DNA of 64,000 bases from positions 4,116,501 to 4,180,500 of the forward strand of contig NC_014376.1 of the NCBI RefSeq assembly GCF_000144625.1, in the 5' to 3' direction. Below, in pieces: positions 9,621 through 17,963 of this stretch. The position numbers and the translations under genes were made by a program. Every line of letters starts with the position of its first letter. Position 1 is the stretch's first letter. The DNA comes from [Clostridium] saccharolyticum WM1 (GTDB taxonomy: Bacteria; Bacillota; Clostridia; Lachnospirales; Lachnospiraceae). Under the pieces are notes generated by a model. That model had not been told where the DNA came from. It saw only the letters and a list, made by a program, of their open reading frames with translations, and did not search any database.

Positions 9621-10784
9621 TTACTTTAACTGGTCTTCTGTATAATAACCGGAAGTGATCAGCATATCTTTGTAATTGTCAACCGTTACCACCACCGGAT
9701 CGCACAGGAAGGTAGGAATGATTCCGGTTCCATTGTCATAGGATTTGGTATCGTTGATCTCCGCTTCTCCCCCCTGCATCACGGAATCCACCATCTTTAC
9801 CACCTGAGAAGCAAGGGTTCGGGTATCCTTAAAGATGCTCATTGCCTGTTTTCCTTGGAGCATGTTCTTTACATTGGCAATATCACAGTCCTGTCCGGTA
9901 ATGACCGGGTATTTTCCTGTATAGGAAGAAGCAAGGGCATTCTCTACTCCAAGGGCAGTGGAATCATTGGAGCAAAGTACTGCGTCCAATACGGTTCCGT
10001 CAGAATAGTTGCCAGCAATAATGGTATCCATACGGTTCTGGGCTTTCTCAGAATCCCAGTTAGCTGTGGCTACCTGTTCAAATGCGGTCTGGCCGGATTT
10101 TACTACCAGTTTTCCGCTGTCTATATACTTCTTAAGGACATCCATAGCTCCGCCGAAGAAGAAATTACAGTTGTTGTCAGCCGGATCTCCGGTAAACAGC
10201 TCAATGTTCTTAGGTTCCGTGGCTGTCTCTAGGCCCAGAGCTTTTACCAGGTACTCTCCCTGCTTTTGCCCTACTTTATAGTTATCAAAGGTTGCATAAT
10301 AAGTGACCGCATCAGAATTCATGATCAGTCGGTCATAGGAGATTACCGGAATGCCCATGGCTTTGGCCTGGCTCAAGGGTTCACCTAAGGAGCTTCCGTC
10401 AATAGAGGCAACCACCAGTATCTGGCAGCCATTGGAAATCATATTTTCCACCTGGGATACCTGAGTCTGGACATCATTGCTGGCATACTGTAAATCTACC
10501 TGATATCCGGCGTCCTCCAGTTCCTTCTTCATATTGGCTCCATCCTGATTCCAACGCTGTAAATCCTTGGTAGGCATTGCAACTCCGACTAAGGTCCCGC
10601 TCCCTTTTGCTGCTTTGGTTTCCTCTGCCTTGGTCTCTGCTGCTTTGGCCGCTTCCGTAGCGGCCGCTGCCGTTGTCTGAGTCTCTTTGCTCTCCGGTGC
10701 GGAGCCTGTGGAGCTGGCGCATCCGGAAAGCATTCCTGCTGTCAGGGCAAATGCCATCGCAGCCGCTAAAAATTTTCGTTTCAT
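9621..10784 (-). CDS. chvE: Multiple-monosaccharide-binding lipoprotein (ChvE-like)
   Basis: The protein has 387 residues. A lipoprotein signal (lipobox LSGCAS, Cys near residue 22) is followed by a low-complexity Ala/Thr/Glu linker and then a periplasmic-binding-protein type 1 fold (GVAMPTKDLQRWNQDG, VISYDRLIMNSDAV, CSNDSTALGVENAL, ITGQDCD). The tail SGYYTEDQL is typical of ChvE-family proteins. It should capture monosaccharides such as xylose, arabinose, glucose or galactose at the outer membrane face and deliver them to GguAB. GGAGGAGG precedes the ATG. It is the first gene of the chvE-gguA-gguB operon. Confidence 0.9.
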   Translation of the reverse strand: MKRKFLAAAMAFALTAGMLSGCASSTGSAPESKETQTTAAAATEAAKAAETKAEETKAAKGSGTLVGVAMPTKDLQRWNQDGANMKKELEDAGYQVDLQYASNDVQTQVSQVENMISNGCQILVVASIDGSSLGEPLSQAKAMGIPVISYDRLIMNSDAVTYYATFDNYKVGQKQGEYLVKALGLETATEPKNIELFTGDPADNNCNFFFGGAMDVLKKYIDSGKLVVKSGQTAFEQVATANWDSEKAQNRMDTIIAGNYSDGTVLDAVLCSNDSTALGVENALASSYTGKYPVITGQDCDIANVKNMLQGKQAMSIFKDTRTLASQVVKMVDSVMQGGEAEINDTKSYDNGTGIIPTFLCDPVVVTVDNYKDMLITSGYYTEDQLK

Positions 10785-10880
10785 GGTATCTGTTCCTCCT
10801 CCAATATTTGTTTTACTGACAGTTTTATCTTATCATGTATAGAACAGGACTTGTTTGCGAACCATTAGCACGTATTCATC

Positions 10881-10949
10881 CAATTAAAAAAAGCCCTTAC
10901 AGTACAGGACTTTTTCGCGGCAAGAAAATGCTACTGCTGTTTCACATTC
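10881..10949 (-). repeat. Left copy of imperfect direct repeat: remnant of a sugar-binding gene 3' end plus terminator
   Basis: On the minus strand this stretch aligns with 15271-15338. Shared parts are the last codons of the XylF-like gene (AATGTGAAACAG, encoding NVKQ, then a stop), a GCATTTT stretch and a hairpin GTCCT...AGGGC with a T-tract (about 10886-10915). The final 22 bases match at 19 positions. Upstream of the NVKQ codons the frame has a stop, so no gene survives. The hairpin may still work as a terminator. Confidence 0.65.
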
Positions 10950-10971
10950 CGTCATATAAGTTTTCACCCAT

Positions 10972-11010
10972 AAGATGCCTGACATTCAGTTGCAATTTTT
11001 CAGGCATCTT
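10972..11010. repeat. Inverted repeat upstream of the LysR gene
   Basis: AAGATGCCTGA and TCAGGCATCTT form a perfect 11 bp stem with a 17 base loop, about 80 bases before the regulator start. Neither side has a clear T-tract. It may be an old terminator or a regulator-binding or mRNA structure; the sequence does not decide. Confidence 0.5.
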
Positions 11011-11089
11011 GTTAAAATAGCATTAATCGTTTCTCTTATAATATATCTTGACCAGGTATTCTATCTCATTGAAAAAATATGGTGATTCT

Positions 11090-11977
11090 ATGGAAATCAG
11101 AAGATTGTCTTATTTTGTATCAGTTGTAAAGCATAAGAATTTTACAAAAGCTGCTCAGGAACACCACATGGTGCAAACAGCAATGAGCCGCCAGATTGCG
11201 GCCATAGAGGAAGAGCTGGGCGTTGTCTTGCTAAAGCGCAACAACAGGACTGTTTTGCTGACACCAGCCGGGGAAGTATTTTACTCCAGAGCCTTAAAAA
11301 TTATAGAACTGTACAACGAGATGATTTTTCAAACTCAAAAAACAGCCAAGCTCCATCCCAAAGTACTGGAAATCGGGTTTGGCCATTATGAACACATTTT
11401 AATTGCGCAGGTTGTTTCTGAGTTTAAGGCCCTATATCCTGATATTGATGTATTGGTTGCCAAGTATAGTTATATCGACCTCATCACGTATTTACAGGCC
11501 GGAAAATTAGATATCGTCTTTTCCCTTCCCTTCAGCCCCGCGTTTGTCTCCCTTGATGAAACTGTGGTAAAGCAGGTTTTTCCTTCTACCATGTATCTCA
11601 TTGTAAATAAAAAGCATCCTATAGCCCAGTTTGATACCATATCGGCCGATTTGCTGAATGAATGTACATTAATTACCTTAAGCGAAGACTCCGGTCCCTG
11701 CTCCCTGGAGATTTTAAAACAATTTACAATGGCGGCCGGCCTTAACATCAACAATATGATTAATGCCAATAGTCTGGAATCACAGATTTTAATGGTTGAA
11801 TCCGGGCTGGGTGTGGCATTCCTGCCCAGTATTTGCATCAAGCATTTAACGCCGAATGTGAAAGCTATTAATTTAAAGGATTTCGATCCAGGGAATTTCG
11901 TTGCCATGTACCAGAAATCCAATGAAAATCCATTTATAAAAATTTTTCTGCAATTAGCGTCTTTGAAAGAAAGTTAA
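11090..11977 (+). CDS. LysR-family transcriptional regulator
   Basis: The protein has 295 residues. Residues 1-60 are the LysR winged helix-turn-helix (MEIRRLSYFVSVVKHKNFT, AAQEHHMVQTAMSRQIAAIE) and the rest is the effector-binding domain (VLEIGFGHYEHILIAQVVSEF). The ATG at 11090 is preferred over an in-frame TTG at 11048 because it gives the canonical LysR N terminus and has GGTGA five bases upstream. It points toward the tryptophan transporter and tryptophanase genes and shares a terminator with them. It is a reasonable candidate to control them, perhaps in response to tryptophan or an aromatic compound (inference). Confidence 0.88.
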   Translation: MEIRRLSYFVSVVKHKNFTKAAQEHHMVQTAMSRQIAAIEEELGVVLLKRNNRTVLLTPAGEVFYSRALKIIELYNEMIFQTQKTAKLHPKVLEIGFGHYEHILIAQVVSEFKALYPDIDVLVAKYSYIDLITYLQAGKLDIVFSLPFSPAFVSLDETVVKQVFPSTMYLIVNKKHPIAQFDTISADLLNECTLITLSEDSGPCSLEILKQFTMAAGLNINNMINANSLESQILMVESGLGVAFLPSICIKHLTPNVKAINLKDFDPGNFVAMYQKSNENPFIKIFLQLASLKES

Positions 11978-11989
11978 TAAATATGGAAA

Positions 11990-12037
11990 GGGATATTGCA
12001 AAACGAATGTAAGATGTTTTGCAATATCCCTTTTTTT
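11990..12037. terminator. Strong bidirectional terminator between convergent genes
   Basis: GGGATATTGCAAAAC and GTTTTGCAATATCCC form a perfect 15 bp stem with an 11 base loop, followed on the plus strand by TTTTTTTATT. It ends the LysR gene and, on the minus strand, the small MetS-like gene whose stop lies in the T-tract. Confidence 0.85.
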
Positions 12038-12140
12038 ATTCTTCTGTTTTTTTAGTTAAGGCAATGCCCACGCACAGAAACAGCCCACCCCATACTATGG
12101 AACAACCAACAATCATCATAGTCAGTGCAAATGGATTCAT
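12036..12140 (-). CDS. Small NSS-transporter subunit, MetS-like (34 residues)
   Basis: The ORF encodes 34 residues: MNPFALTMMIVGCSIVWGG followed by LFLCVGIALTKKTEE. One membrane helix (about residues 5-28) with a charged C-terminal tail is the form of the MetS/NSS small-subunit family. In Corynebacterium, MetS is needed by the NSS transporter MetP. AGGGGG lies about eight bases before the ATG. It sits 41 bases downstream of the NSS transporter gene, where such subunits usually are. The short length makes homology hard to prove, but position, topology and ribosome site agree. Confidence 0.75.
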   Translation of the reverse strand: MNPFALTMMIVGCSIVWGGLFLCVGIALTKKTEE

Positions 12141-12181
12141 CGTTATTTCCCCCTTGTCAATCCGATCATTCGATCTTTATG

Positions 12182-13684
12182 TTATTCAATATCAACCTGC
12201 CATGGGCGTTTACAGAATAATACGGCAACACCGATCATTAGTGCAACAGAACCCCAGCCGAACACAATATTTGATAAAAGTGTTACAGAGTCCATACCAA
12301 ACATCTTCATAATACCGGATACAAAATTTGTAATAACCGTAATTCCCAGCAGTATGGGCGTAAAGTATTTTAGTAAGTAATCCCACCATCTGCCGATCTT
12401 GAAATCTGAATATTGGTTTGCATCCTCTCTTAACTTCTCCGTACCATAAATGTAACTGATTGCAATAACCTCCACCAGGCCTAAAGTAGCGATCACATAG
12501 TTTGCCACATAAGAATCCACTAGGTCCAGAATATAGTTAAACCCGCAGTAAGTAGCAAAGGTGGCACTACCCATAAAACCGACCATGGAAATGATGTTGG
12601 TAAGCTTTTTACGGGATATCTTAAATTTATCCAAGGCCGAGGTATTGAATGACTCAAGCATAGAAATACTGGAGGAAATACCGGCAATAAAAAGGCAGAA
12701 GAAAAATAAAAATCCCAAAATACCCTGTATCACAATATTGGAAGACATAGTGGAAATAGCGATAGGAAATGCGATAAAAGCAACTCCTGCACCTGTTCCA
12801 AAGGAGTCAAAAGATACTCCCTGCTTATTTACCAAAAATCCAAGGGTAGAAAATACGGTAATCCCTGCAATAATATCAAAGGAGCTGTTTGACAGTACGG
12901 TGATAAATGAATTGTTTACAATATCCTGTTTTTCTCCCAGATAAGAGCCGTAAGCAATCATAACACCAACTGCTAGCGTGGTGGAGAAAAATACCTGTGC
13001 ATATGCCGCAACCCATATACTTGGGTTTAAAATTTTAGAAAAATCCGGTGTAAACAATGCATTTAACCCAATATTCGCGCCTTCCAGCCTCATAGAGTTG
13101 ATCATAAAAACGATCATCAGAACCATGAGCAGAGGAGTGAATATCTTTGAGGCCTTTTCAATCCCTCCGGAAATACCGCGCCGGACAATGGCCCAGTTGC
13201 AGAACCATACCACAAACACAGCCCCCAGCATATAGAAACTGATGCCGCTTGCAAAATCAAAAGCATTCTGGGCCTGCCCGGTAATAACACCTAACAGCGG
13301 TCCCGGATTGCCCATCCAGTTTACCATACCAAAGGCATGACCGATACAATAAATCATAAAGACGACGGATATGGATATGATGGTGCTGTAAAACATCATG
13401 ACCACGATGGGAACCATAACCTGTACCCAGCCAATAATTTCCAATTTCTTTTTCAGCTTGGCAAATGCCTTTGTAGATCCGCCGCGGATTCTCCGACCAT
13501 AGGTGTATTCCATGATCATTAAGGGAACGGCACATGTAATAATCGCTACAAAGTATGGAAGGAAAAATGCTCCCCCACCGTTTTTATAAGCTTGAAACGG
13601 AAATCTCCATAAATTACCTAATCCTACCGCAGCTCCAATCGCTGCGAATAAAAAGCCTGTTCTGCTGTTCCATTGATCACGCAT
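12182..13684 (-). CDS. Sodium-dependent amino acid transporter, NSS/SNF family (likely tryptophan, TnaT-like)
   Basis: The protein has 500 residues, about twelve membrane segments and the NSS N-terminal signature GAAVGLGNLWRFPFQAYKNG that lines the Na+ and substrate site. The family couples amino acid uptake to sodium. It lies 30 bases downstream of tryptophanase, and the bacterial NSS member TnaT (Symbiobacterium) is a tryptophan transporter next to tryptophanase, so tryptophan is the most probable substrate (inference). The next gene encodes a MetS-like small subunit. Confidence 0.88.
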   Translation of the reverse strand: MRDQWNSRTGFLFAAIGAAVGLGNLWRFPFQAYKNGGGAFFLPYFVAIITCAVPLMIMEYTYGRRIRGGSTKAFAKLKKKLEIIGWVQVMVPIVVMMFYSTIISISVVFMIYCIGHAFGMVNWMGNPGPLLGVITGQAQNAFDFASGISFYMLGAVFVVWFCNWAIVRRGISGGIEKASKIFTPLLMVLMIVFMINSMRLEGANIGLNALFTPDFSKILNPSIWVAAYAQVFFSTTLAVGVMIAYGSYLGEKQDIVNNSFITVLSNSSFDIIAGITVFSTLGFLVNKQGVSFDSFGTGAGVAFIAFPIAISTMSSNIVIQGILGFLFFFCLFIAGISSSISMLESFNTSALDKFKISRKKLTNIISMVGFMGSATFATYCGFNYILDLVDSYVANYVIATLGLVEVIAISYIYGTEKLREDANQYSDFKIGRWWDYLLKYFTPILLGITVITNFVSGIMKMFGMDSVTLLSNIVFGWGSVALMIGVAVLFCKRPWQVDIE

Positions 13685-13714
13685 AGTAAATACCCCCTAA
13701 GGTCGGATATATTT

Positions 13715-15106
13715 TTAATATTCGATGGGTTCCAAAGATGCCTGGAAGTGGCGTAAAATCGGCGGCTCCCAGGTAATGCGGTATCCGCGTTTGATTTCTG
13801 ATGCTCTTTGCTTGATTGCAATTAAAGCATCTGCCATGATGTCAATATGGGCCTGTGTATAAACACGGCGGGGAATTGCAAAGCGAGTGAATTCAAACTG
13901 GGAATGAAGCTGCTCGCCGGTATCGGGATCGTTCCCCAGCATAAAGGAACCTATATCACAGGTACGGATTCCGGCCTCTTTGTAAAGCTCAACGGCAAGC
14001 ACCTGTCCAGGGAATTCATAATATGGGATATGCGGGAAAAATGCTGCTGCATCCACAAAGACTCCATGTCCTCCAACCGGTGACTGGTAGGCAATTCCTG
14101 CCTCATCCAATTTACCTGCCAGGTATTCCATCTGGCCGATGCGGTATCTTAAGAAGTTTTCATCGATTCCCTCATAAAGTCCAATTGCCAGCGCTTCAAG
14201 GTCACGTCCGGATAGTCCCCCATATGTGAAAAATCCTTCGTAGGAAATGCAATTGGCTTTTATCTTTAATATCATTGGTGAATTACCATCTTTGACTCCG
14301 ATCAGACCACCGATATTTACAATGGTATCCTTTTTTGCTGACATGGTAAACGTATCACCATAGCTGAAGATTTTGCTGACTATTTCTTTTATTGTCATAT
14401 TCTTGCATTCTTCATCCCGCTGCTTTAAGAAAAAAGCATTTTCCGCATATCTGGCAGCATCAATATTAAGAGGAATATGATACTTTTTGCAAATCTCCGA
14501 TACCTCTCTCATGTTTGCCATGGATACAGGCTGGCCGCCTGCTGAGTTGTTTGTAATGGTCATCACAACAAGACCGACATTTTCAGCACCCAGCTCATTG
14601 ATTAGTTTTTCTAATTTAACAACATCCATGTTGCCTTTAAAAGGAGCTCTTACCGAAGGATTTTTTGCTTCTTCTACCACACAGTCAATGGCTCTGGCCC
14701 CAGCCAGCTCTACATGAGCTCTTGTTGTATCAAAAAACATATTGGAAATAGCAAATTTGCCTTTGGAAAGGAAAATAGGAAAGAGCACCTTTTCTCCGGC
14801 ACGGCCCTGATGAACCGGCTGTATATAATCATAACCGAATATATCTTTACCTGCATCAATTAATTTAAAGTAACTGGATGAACCGGCGTATGCTTCATCT
14901 CCCCTCATGACGCCTGCCCATTGGCCATCGCTCATAGCATTGGTTCCGCTGTCGGTTAGAAGGTCAATATAGACATCTTCTCCCCTAAGATTAAACAAAT
15001 TATACTTAGCCTCTTTGATTTTTTCAATACGTTCTTCTTGTGTTAACATTTTAATACGTTCTACCATTTTAATTCTGAACGGTTCCGGAATATACTTTAC
15101 AGCCAT
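13715..15106 (-). CDS. tnaA: Tryptophanase (PLP-dependent beta-eliminating lyase)
   Basis: The protein has 463 residues and is collinear with tryptophanase/tyrosine phenol-lyase ([45 protein letters not shown]). The PLP lysine is the second Lys of MSAKKD (about K259). Three positions that separate the two enzymes look tryptophanase-like: Asp126 in FFDTT (Thr in tyrosine phenol-lyase), IGSF in the C-terminal domain (no Arg381 equivalent), and His453 in LRHF (Phe in tyrosine phenol-lyase). It cleaves L-tryptophan to indole, pyruvate and ammonia in the cytoplasm. AAAGGAG precedes the ATG. No TnaC-type leader peptide is visible upstream. Confidence 0.9.
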   Translation of the reverse strand: MAVKYIPEPFRIKMVERIKMLTQEERIEKIKEAKYNLFNLRGEDVYIDLLTDSGTNAMSDGQWAGVMRGDEAYAGSSSYFKLIDAGKDIFGYDYIQPVHQGRAGEKVLFPIFLSKGKFAISNMFFDTTRAHVELAGARAIDCVVEEAKNPSVRAPFKGNMDVVKLEKLINELGAENVGLVVMTITNNSAGGQPVSMANMREVSEICKKYHIPLNIDAARYAENAFFLKQRDEECKNMTIKEIVSKIFSYGDTFTMSAKKDTIVNIGGLIGVKDGNSPMILKIKANCISYEGFFTYGGLSGRDLEALAIGLYEGIDENFLRYRIGQMEYLAGKLDEAGIAYQSPVGGHGVFVDAAAFFPHIPYYEFPGQVLAVELYKEAGIRTCDIGSFMLGNDPDTGEQLHSQFEFTRFAIPRRVYTQAHIDIMADALIAIKQRASEIKRGYRITWEPPILRHFQASLEPIEY

Positions 15107-15154
15107 GTTTTTTTCTCTCCTTTTGCTTTTTATGTGTATTTTTAATATGTTTTT

Positions 15155-15183
15155 ATTTTAATACAATGGGAATCATTTGTAAA
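15155..15183 (-). promoter_or_regulatory. Promoter of the tnaA-transporter operon
   Basis: On the minus strand TTTACA (15178-15183) and TAAAAT (15155-15160) are separated by exactly 17 bases, about 50 bases upstream of the tnaA start. It is a good SigA-type match. Confidence 0.6.
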
Positions 15184-15270
15184 ATGACTAAAAAAAGTGG
15201 CATCACAACATTTTTATTATGATATGTGCCCAACAGGGAAACAGGCATCCAGTGCAGCCGTCTTTCAATC

Positions 15271-15338
15271 CATAATAAAAAAGCCCTGATTACTCAGGAC
15301 TTTTTTCATCCGAAAAATGCCATTACTGTTTCACATTC
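15271..15338 (-). repeat. Right copy of the imperfect direct repeat: intact XylF-like gene end and its terminator
   Basis: This copy holds the real last codons (NVKQ, stop at 15323) of the XylF-like gene and its terminator. It pairs with the decayed copy at 10881-10949. The two copies enclose the LysR, MetS-like, transporter and tnaA genes. Confidence 0.65.
15276..15306 (-). terminator. Terminator of the sugar-sensing operon
   Basis: On the minus strand GTCCTGA-GTAA-TCAGGGC (one wobble pair), flanked by A and T runs, ends in CTTTTTTATT. It lies 17 bases past the XylF-like gene stop. Confidence 0.8.
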
Positions 15339-16372
15339 AGGTATACATCCTCTTTTAAATGGAATCCTCCCTGAATGACAACAGAATCCATATTATCCCC
15401 CGTAACTGCCACCGGCTTCAGCTCCAGGCTGGGCACATCATAGGTCCCGTCATCAATGGTGGCTTCAATACCTTCCAAAGATTCCCCCTTTCCCAGTTTC
15501 ACCGCGTATTCCGCAGCGATTCTGGCCTCCTCCTCCACGGATTTAAAGGCTGTCATATTCTGGGTTCCCTCCACGATCCTCTGACAGGCCATAAGATCTC
15601 CGTCCTGGCCTACCAGGCAAACCCGTCCTGCCATCCGGTCCTCTGACAAAGCCCGGAACACCTGGGTCGCCAGATCATCATTTCCGCACATGATCCCCTT
15701 TACATCCGGGTATTTTTCCAGGGCTTCCTTGGCATAATCAAAGGCATGTTCTGCAAGCCAGCCCTGACAGTTGCTTTGATAGACCACCTCAAGGTTTTTT
15801 CCCTTTATTACCGATTCAAAGCCCTCCCGGACCATTGCCACATTATGATCCGTTTCCGGTCCCTGGATCATGAAAATTTTGCCTCCTTCCGGTATGTTCT
15901 CCACCAGGCCTTCCGCCATCAGCTTTCCCACCTCCCGGTTGTCAAAGGATATGTACATATCGCAGTCCGCATTCCGGACCAGCCGGTCATAGCTCATGGT
16001 TTTAATTCCCGCATCCTTTGCCTTTTTCATGACATCGGATAAGGCCTCACAGTCTCCGGCTACCACTACAATTACATCCATCTGCTTTTTAATGAAGTAC
16101 TTGATCTGTTCGATCTGCTCGCTCACATCCCCGTTGGCATTTTGTACATTGACCTCAGCTCCCAGTTCCTTCGCCGCGGATACAAAAACATCCCTGTCCC
16201 TGATCCAACGCTCGATCACAAAGGAATCAATGCTAAGCCCGATTTGTAAAGGCTTTTCCCCTGTCCTTGCCATGACCTGAGGCTCTGCCTCTGCCTTGAC
16301 ATAAGTGCATCCTGCCGCCAGGCCGCAGCAAAGCAGCACCAGCAGCAATAAACTCCCTCGACCCATTTTCAT
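15323..16372 (-). CDS. XylF-like sugar-binding lipoprotein
   Basis: The protein has 349 residues. A lipobox signal (LAAGCTY, Cys near residue 22) is followed by a type 1 periplasmic-binding fold resembling D-xylose-binding XylF: GLSIDSFVIERWIRDRDVF, AGIKTMSYDRLVRNADCD, YISFDNREVGKL, CGNDDLATQVFRAL, VGQDGDL. It probably binds xylose or another pentose at the cell surface. It follows the YesN-type regulator gene by 4 bases and is the last gene of the sensor operon. It may supply ligand to the sensor kinase or to the GguAB permease; both are inferences. Confidence 0.87.
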   Translation of the reverse strand: MKMGRGSLLLLVLLCCGLAAGCTYVKAEAEPQVMARTGEKPLQIGLSIDSFVIERWIRDRDVFVSAAKELGAEVNVQNANGDVSEQIEQIKYFIKKQMDVIVVVAGDCEALSDVMKKAKDAGIKTMSYDRLVRNADCDMYISFDNREVGKLMAEGLVENIPEGGKIFMIQGPETDHNVAMVREGFESVIKGKNLEVVYQSNCQGWLAEHAFDYAKEALEKYPDVKGIMCGNDDLATQVFRALSEDRMAGRVCLVGQDGDLMACQRIVEGTQNMTAFKSVEEEARIAAEYAVKLGKGESLEGIEATIDDGTYDVPSLELKPVAVTGDNMDSVVIQGGFHLKEDVYLNVKQ

Positions 16373-16376
16373 ACTC

Positions 16377-17963
16377 TTACCTCTCCCTGTATTCGCTTGG
16401 CGTCATCCCCTCATACTTTTTAAATATCCGGCTGAAATAATTGGGATCACTATAGCCGGACATGATACATACCTCCTTGATGCTGTATCTGGAATCCCCT
16501 AGTAGACGCCTGGCATTTTTAATCCTTGTTCTGGTTACATATTCAATGAAATTCTCTCCCACCTCCTGCTTGAACAATTTGCTGAAATAATAAGGACTTA
16601 TGTCAACCATCCTGGATACATCATCAAGGGATATATCCCTGGCATAATTTTCATCGATGTAGGCCTTGACCCTGGAAACCACATTTTCATACTCTCTTTC
16701 CCTGGAAGTGCTGATGTTATCGCACACCTCCCTGGTCTTATTCAGAAACCACCGCTTTAAGGCCTCCCCATCAACGGCCTCCTTTAACTCCTCCAGATAA
16801 TTCTCCCGGTAGCGGAAACCATACCGGACATTGCCCGCCTCAAAGGCCCGCCTCTCCAGCCTCATGACAAGCTCCAGTATCTTAATCTCAATATTGGACC
16901 GTACATTCCCGTCATGGACCAGCATCCAGTCAAAAAATTCACCGGCACAGGACAGTGCCCCTTCCCTGTCTGCCTTTGCTCCCCTTTGCAGGTACTGGTT
17001 TTCCAAGTCCAGGGGATATTCCCCGTCATAATCGGCCACCGCCGGGATATCCGTAATATGCACCACATGGCTGTCACTTTCCCTCAGGGACTTTAAGGCC
17101 TCCTTATAGGAATCCCTGATCCCTTCCAGGGTCTTTACAGAGCCTATCCCGCCCCTGCATTTGATATCCGTGGCACTTTCCAGCTTATGGATCATATTCC
17201 GGGTCCTTGTAATGATTTCCACCCGTTCCTCATACCTCACCTTTTCCTGCTCATAGGAAAGGAACAGCACCAGCCTGTTTCCCATGGCAGGTCCTATGAC
17301 ACAGTCAAAGTAATCCTTTACGATCTCCCTGACCATGGAATAATGCTTGTTAACCCGGACGCTGACCCCTATGGCATTGGTCATGGTCCCCCCCTCGATG
17401 CTGTCCCCGAATTCCAGGATAATCATGAAGCCATACGGCTTTTTTATATCCAGCATCTCAAGGTATCCGTTCTTGGAAAGCTCTGAATCATCCTGAAGCA
17501 CATTGTAAATAAATCCGCTTTCAATCATGGGGATGACGATTTCAAGCTTTTCCCTGATCCTTAAATCATCACTCAGCCTTTGTCTGGCTTCCTCCACCTG
17601 ATGCATGGCCTTTACGCATACATCCAGTATTTTCTTTTTATTGACCGGTTTCATAATAAATTCCATGACCCCTAAGTTTACCGCCTCCTGGGCATAGGAA
17701 AATTTGTCATAAGCCGTAATGATGATGAAAACAATGGAAGGATTGAATTTGCGCACCTCCCTGATGGCCTGGATCCCATTTAATCCCGGCATCTGGATAT
17801 CCACAAATGCAATGTCCGGCCGGAAGGAGCCGGCCTGTTCAATCACCGCCCTGCCCGTTTTGACACAGGCGATCTCACAGTCACTGCCGAAATTGGACTT
17901 TATAATATGGCTGATGGATTCCAGCATAATCCCCTCATCATCAGCTACCAGTATGCGAAACAT
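16377..17963 (-). CDS. Response regulator with AraC-type DNA-binding domain (YesN type)
   Basis: The protein has 528 residues. Residues 1-120 are a receiver domain with phospho-acceptor Asp55 (FRPDIAFVDIQMPG) and the conserved Lys in FIMKPVNKKK. The middle region is of unknown fold. Residues about 425-525 are an AraC double helix-turn-helix (ISLDDVSRMVDISPYYFSKLFK, then YSIKEVCIMSGYSDPNYFSRIFKKYEGMTP split here by function). It likely activates the adjacent sugar-transport genes when phosphorylated by the kinase whose gene overlaps it by 23 bases. Confidence 0.92.
   Translation of the reverse strand: MFRILVADDEGIMLESISHIIKSNFGSDCEIACVKTGRAVIEQAGSFRPDIAFVDIQMPGLNGIQAIREVRKFNPSIVFIIITAYDKFSYAQEAVNLGVMEFIMKPVNKKKILDVCVKAMHQVEEARQRLSDDLRIREKLEIVIPMIESGFIYNVLQDDSELSKNGYLEMLDIKKPYGFMIILEFGDSIEGGTMTNAIGVSVRVNKHYSMVREIVKDYFDCVIGPAMGNRLVLFLSYEQEKVRYEERVEIITRTRNMIHKLESATDIKCRGGIGSVKTLEGIRDSYKEALKSLRESDSHVVHITDIPAVADYDGEYPLDLENQYLQRGAKADREGALSCAGEFFDWMLVHDGNVRSNIEIKILELVMRLERRAFEAGNVRYGFRYRENYLEELKEAVDGEALKRWFLNKTREVCDNISTSREREYENVVSRVKAYIDENYARDISLDDVSRMVDISPYYFSKLFKQEVGENFIEYVTRTRIKNARRLLGDSRYSIKEVCIMSGYSDPNYFSRIFKKYEGMTPSEYRER

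Noticed and set aside
15107-15270. Possible TnaC-type leader peptide upstream of tnaA
   Set aside because: The only ORF of fair size there (31 codons, starting MPVSLLG) has no tryptophan codon and no W-D-P pattern, so it cannot work like TnaC.
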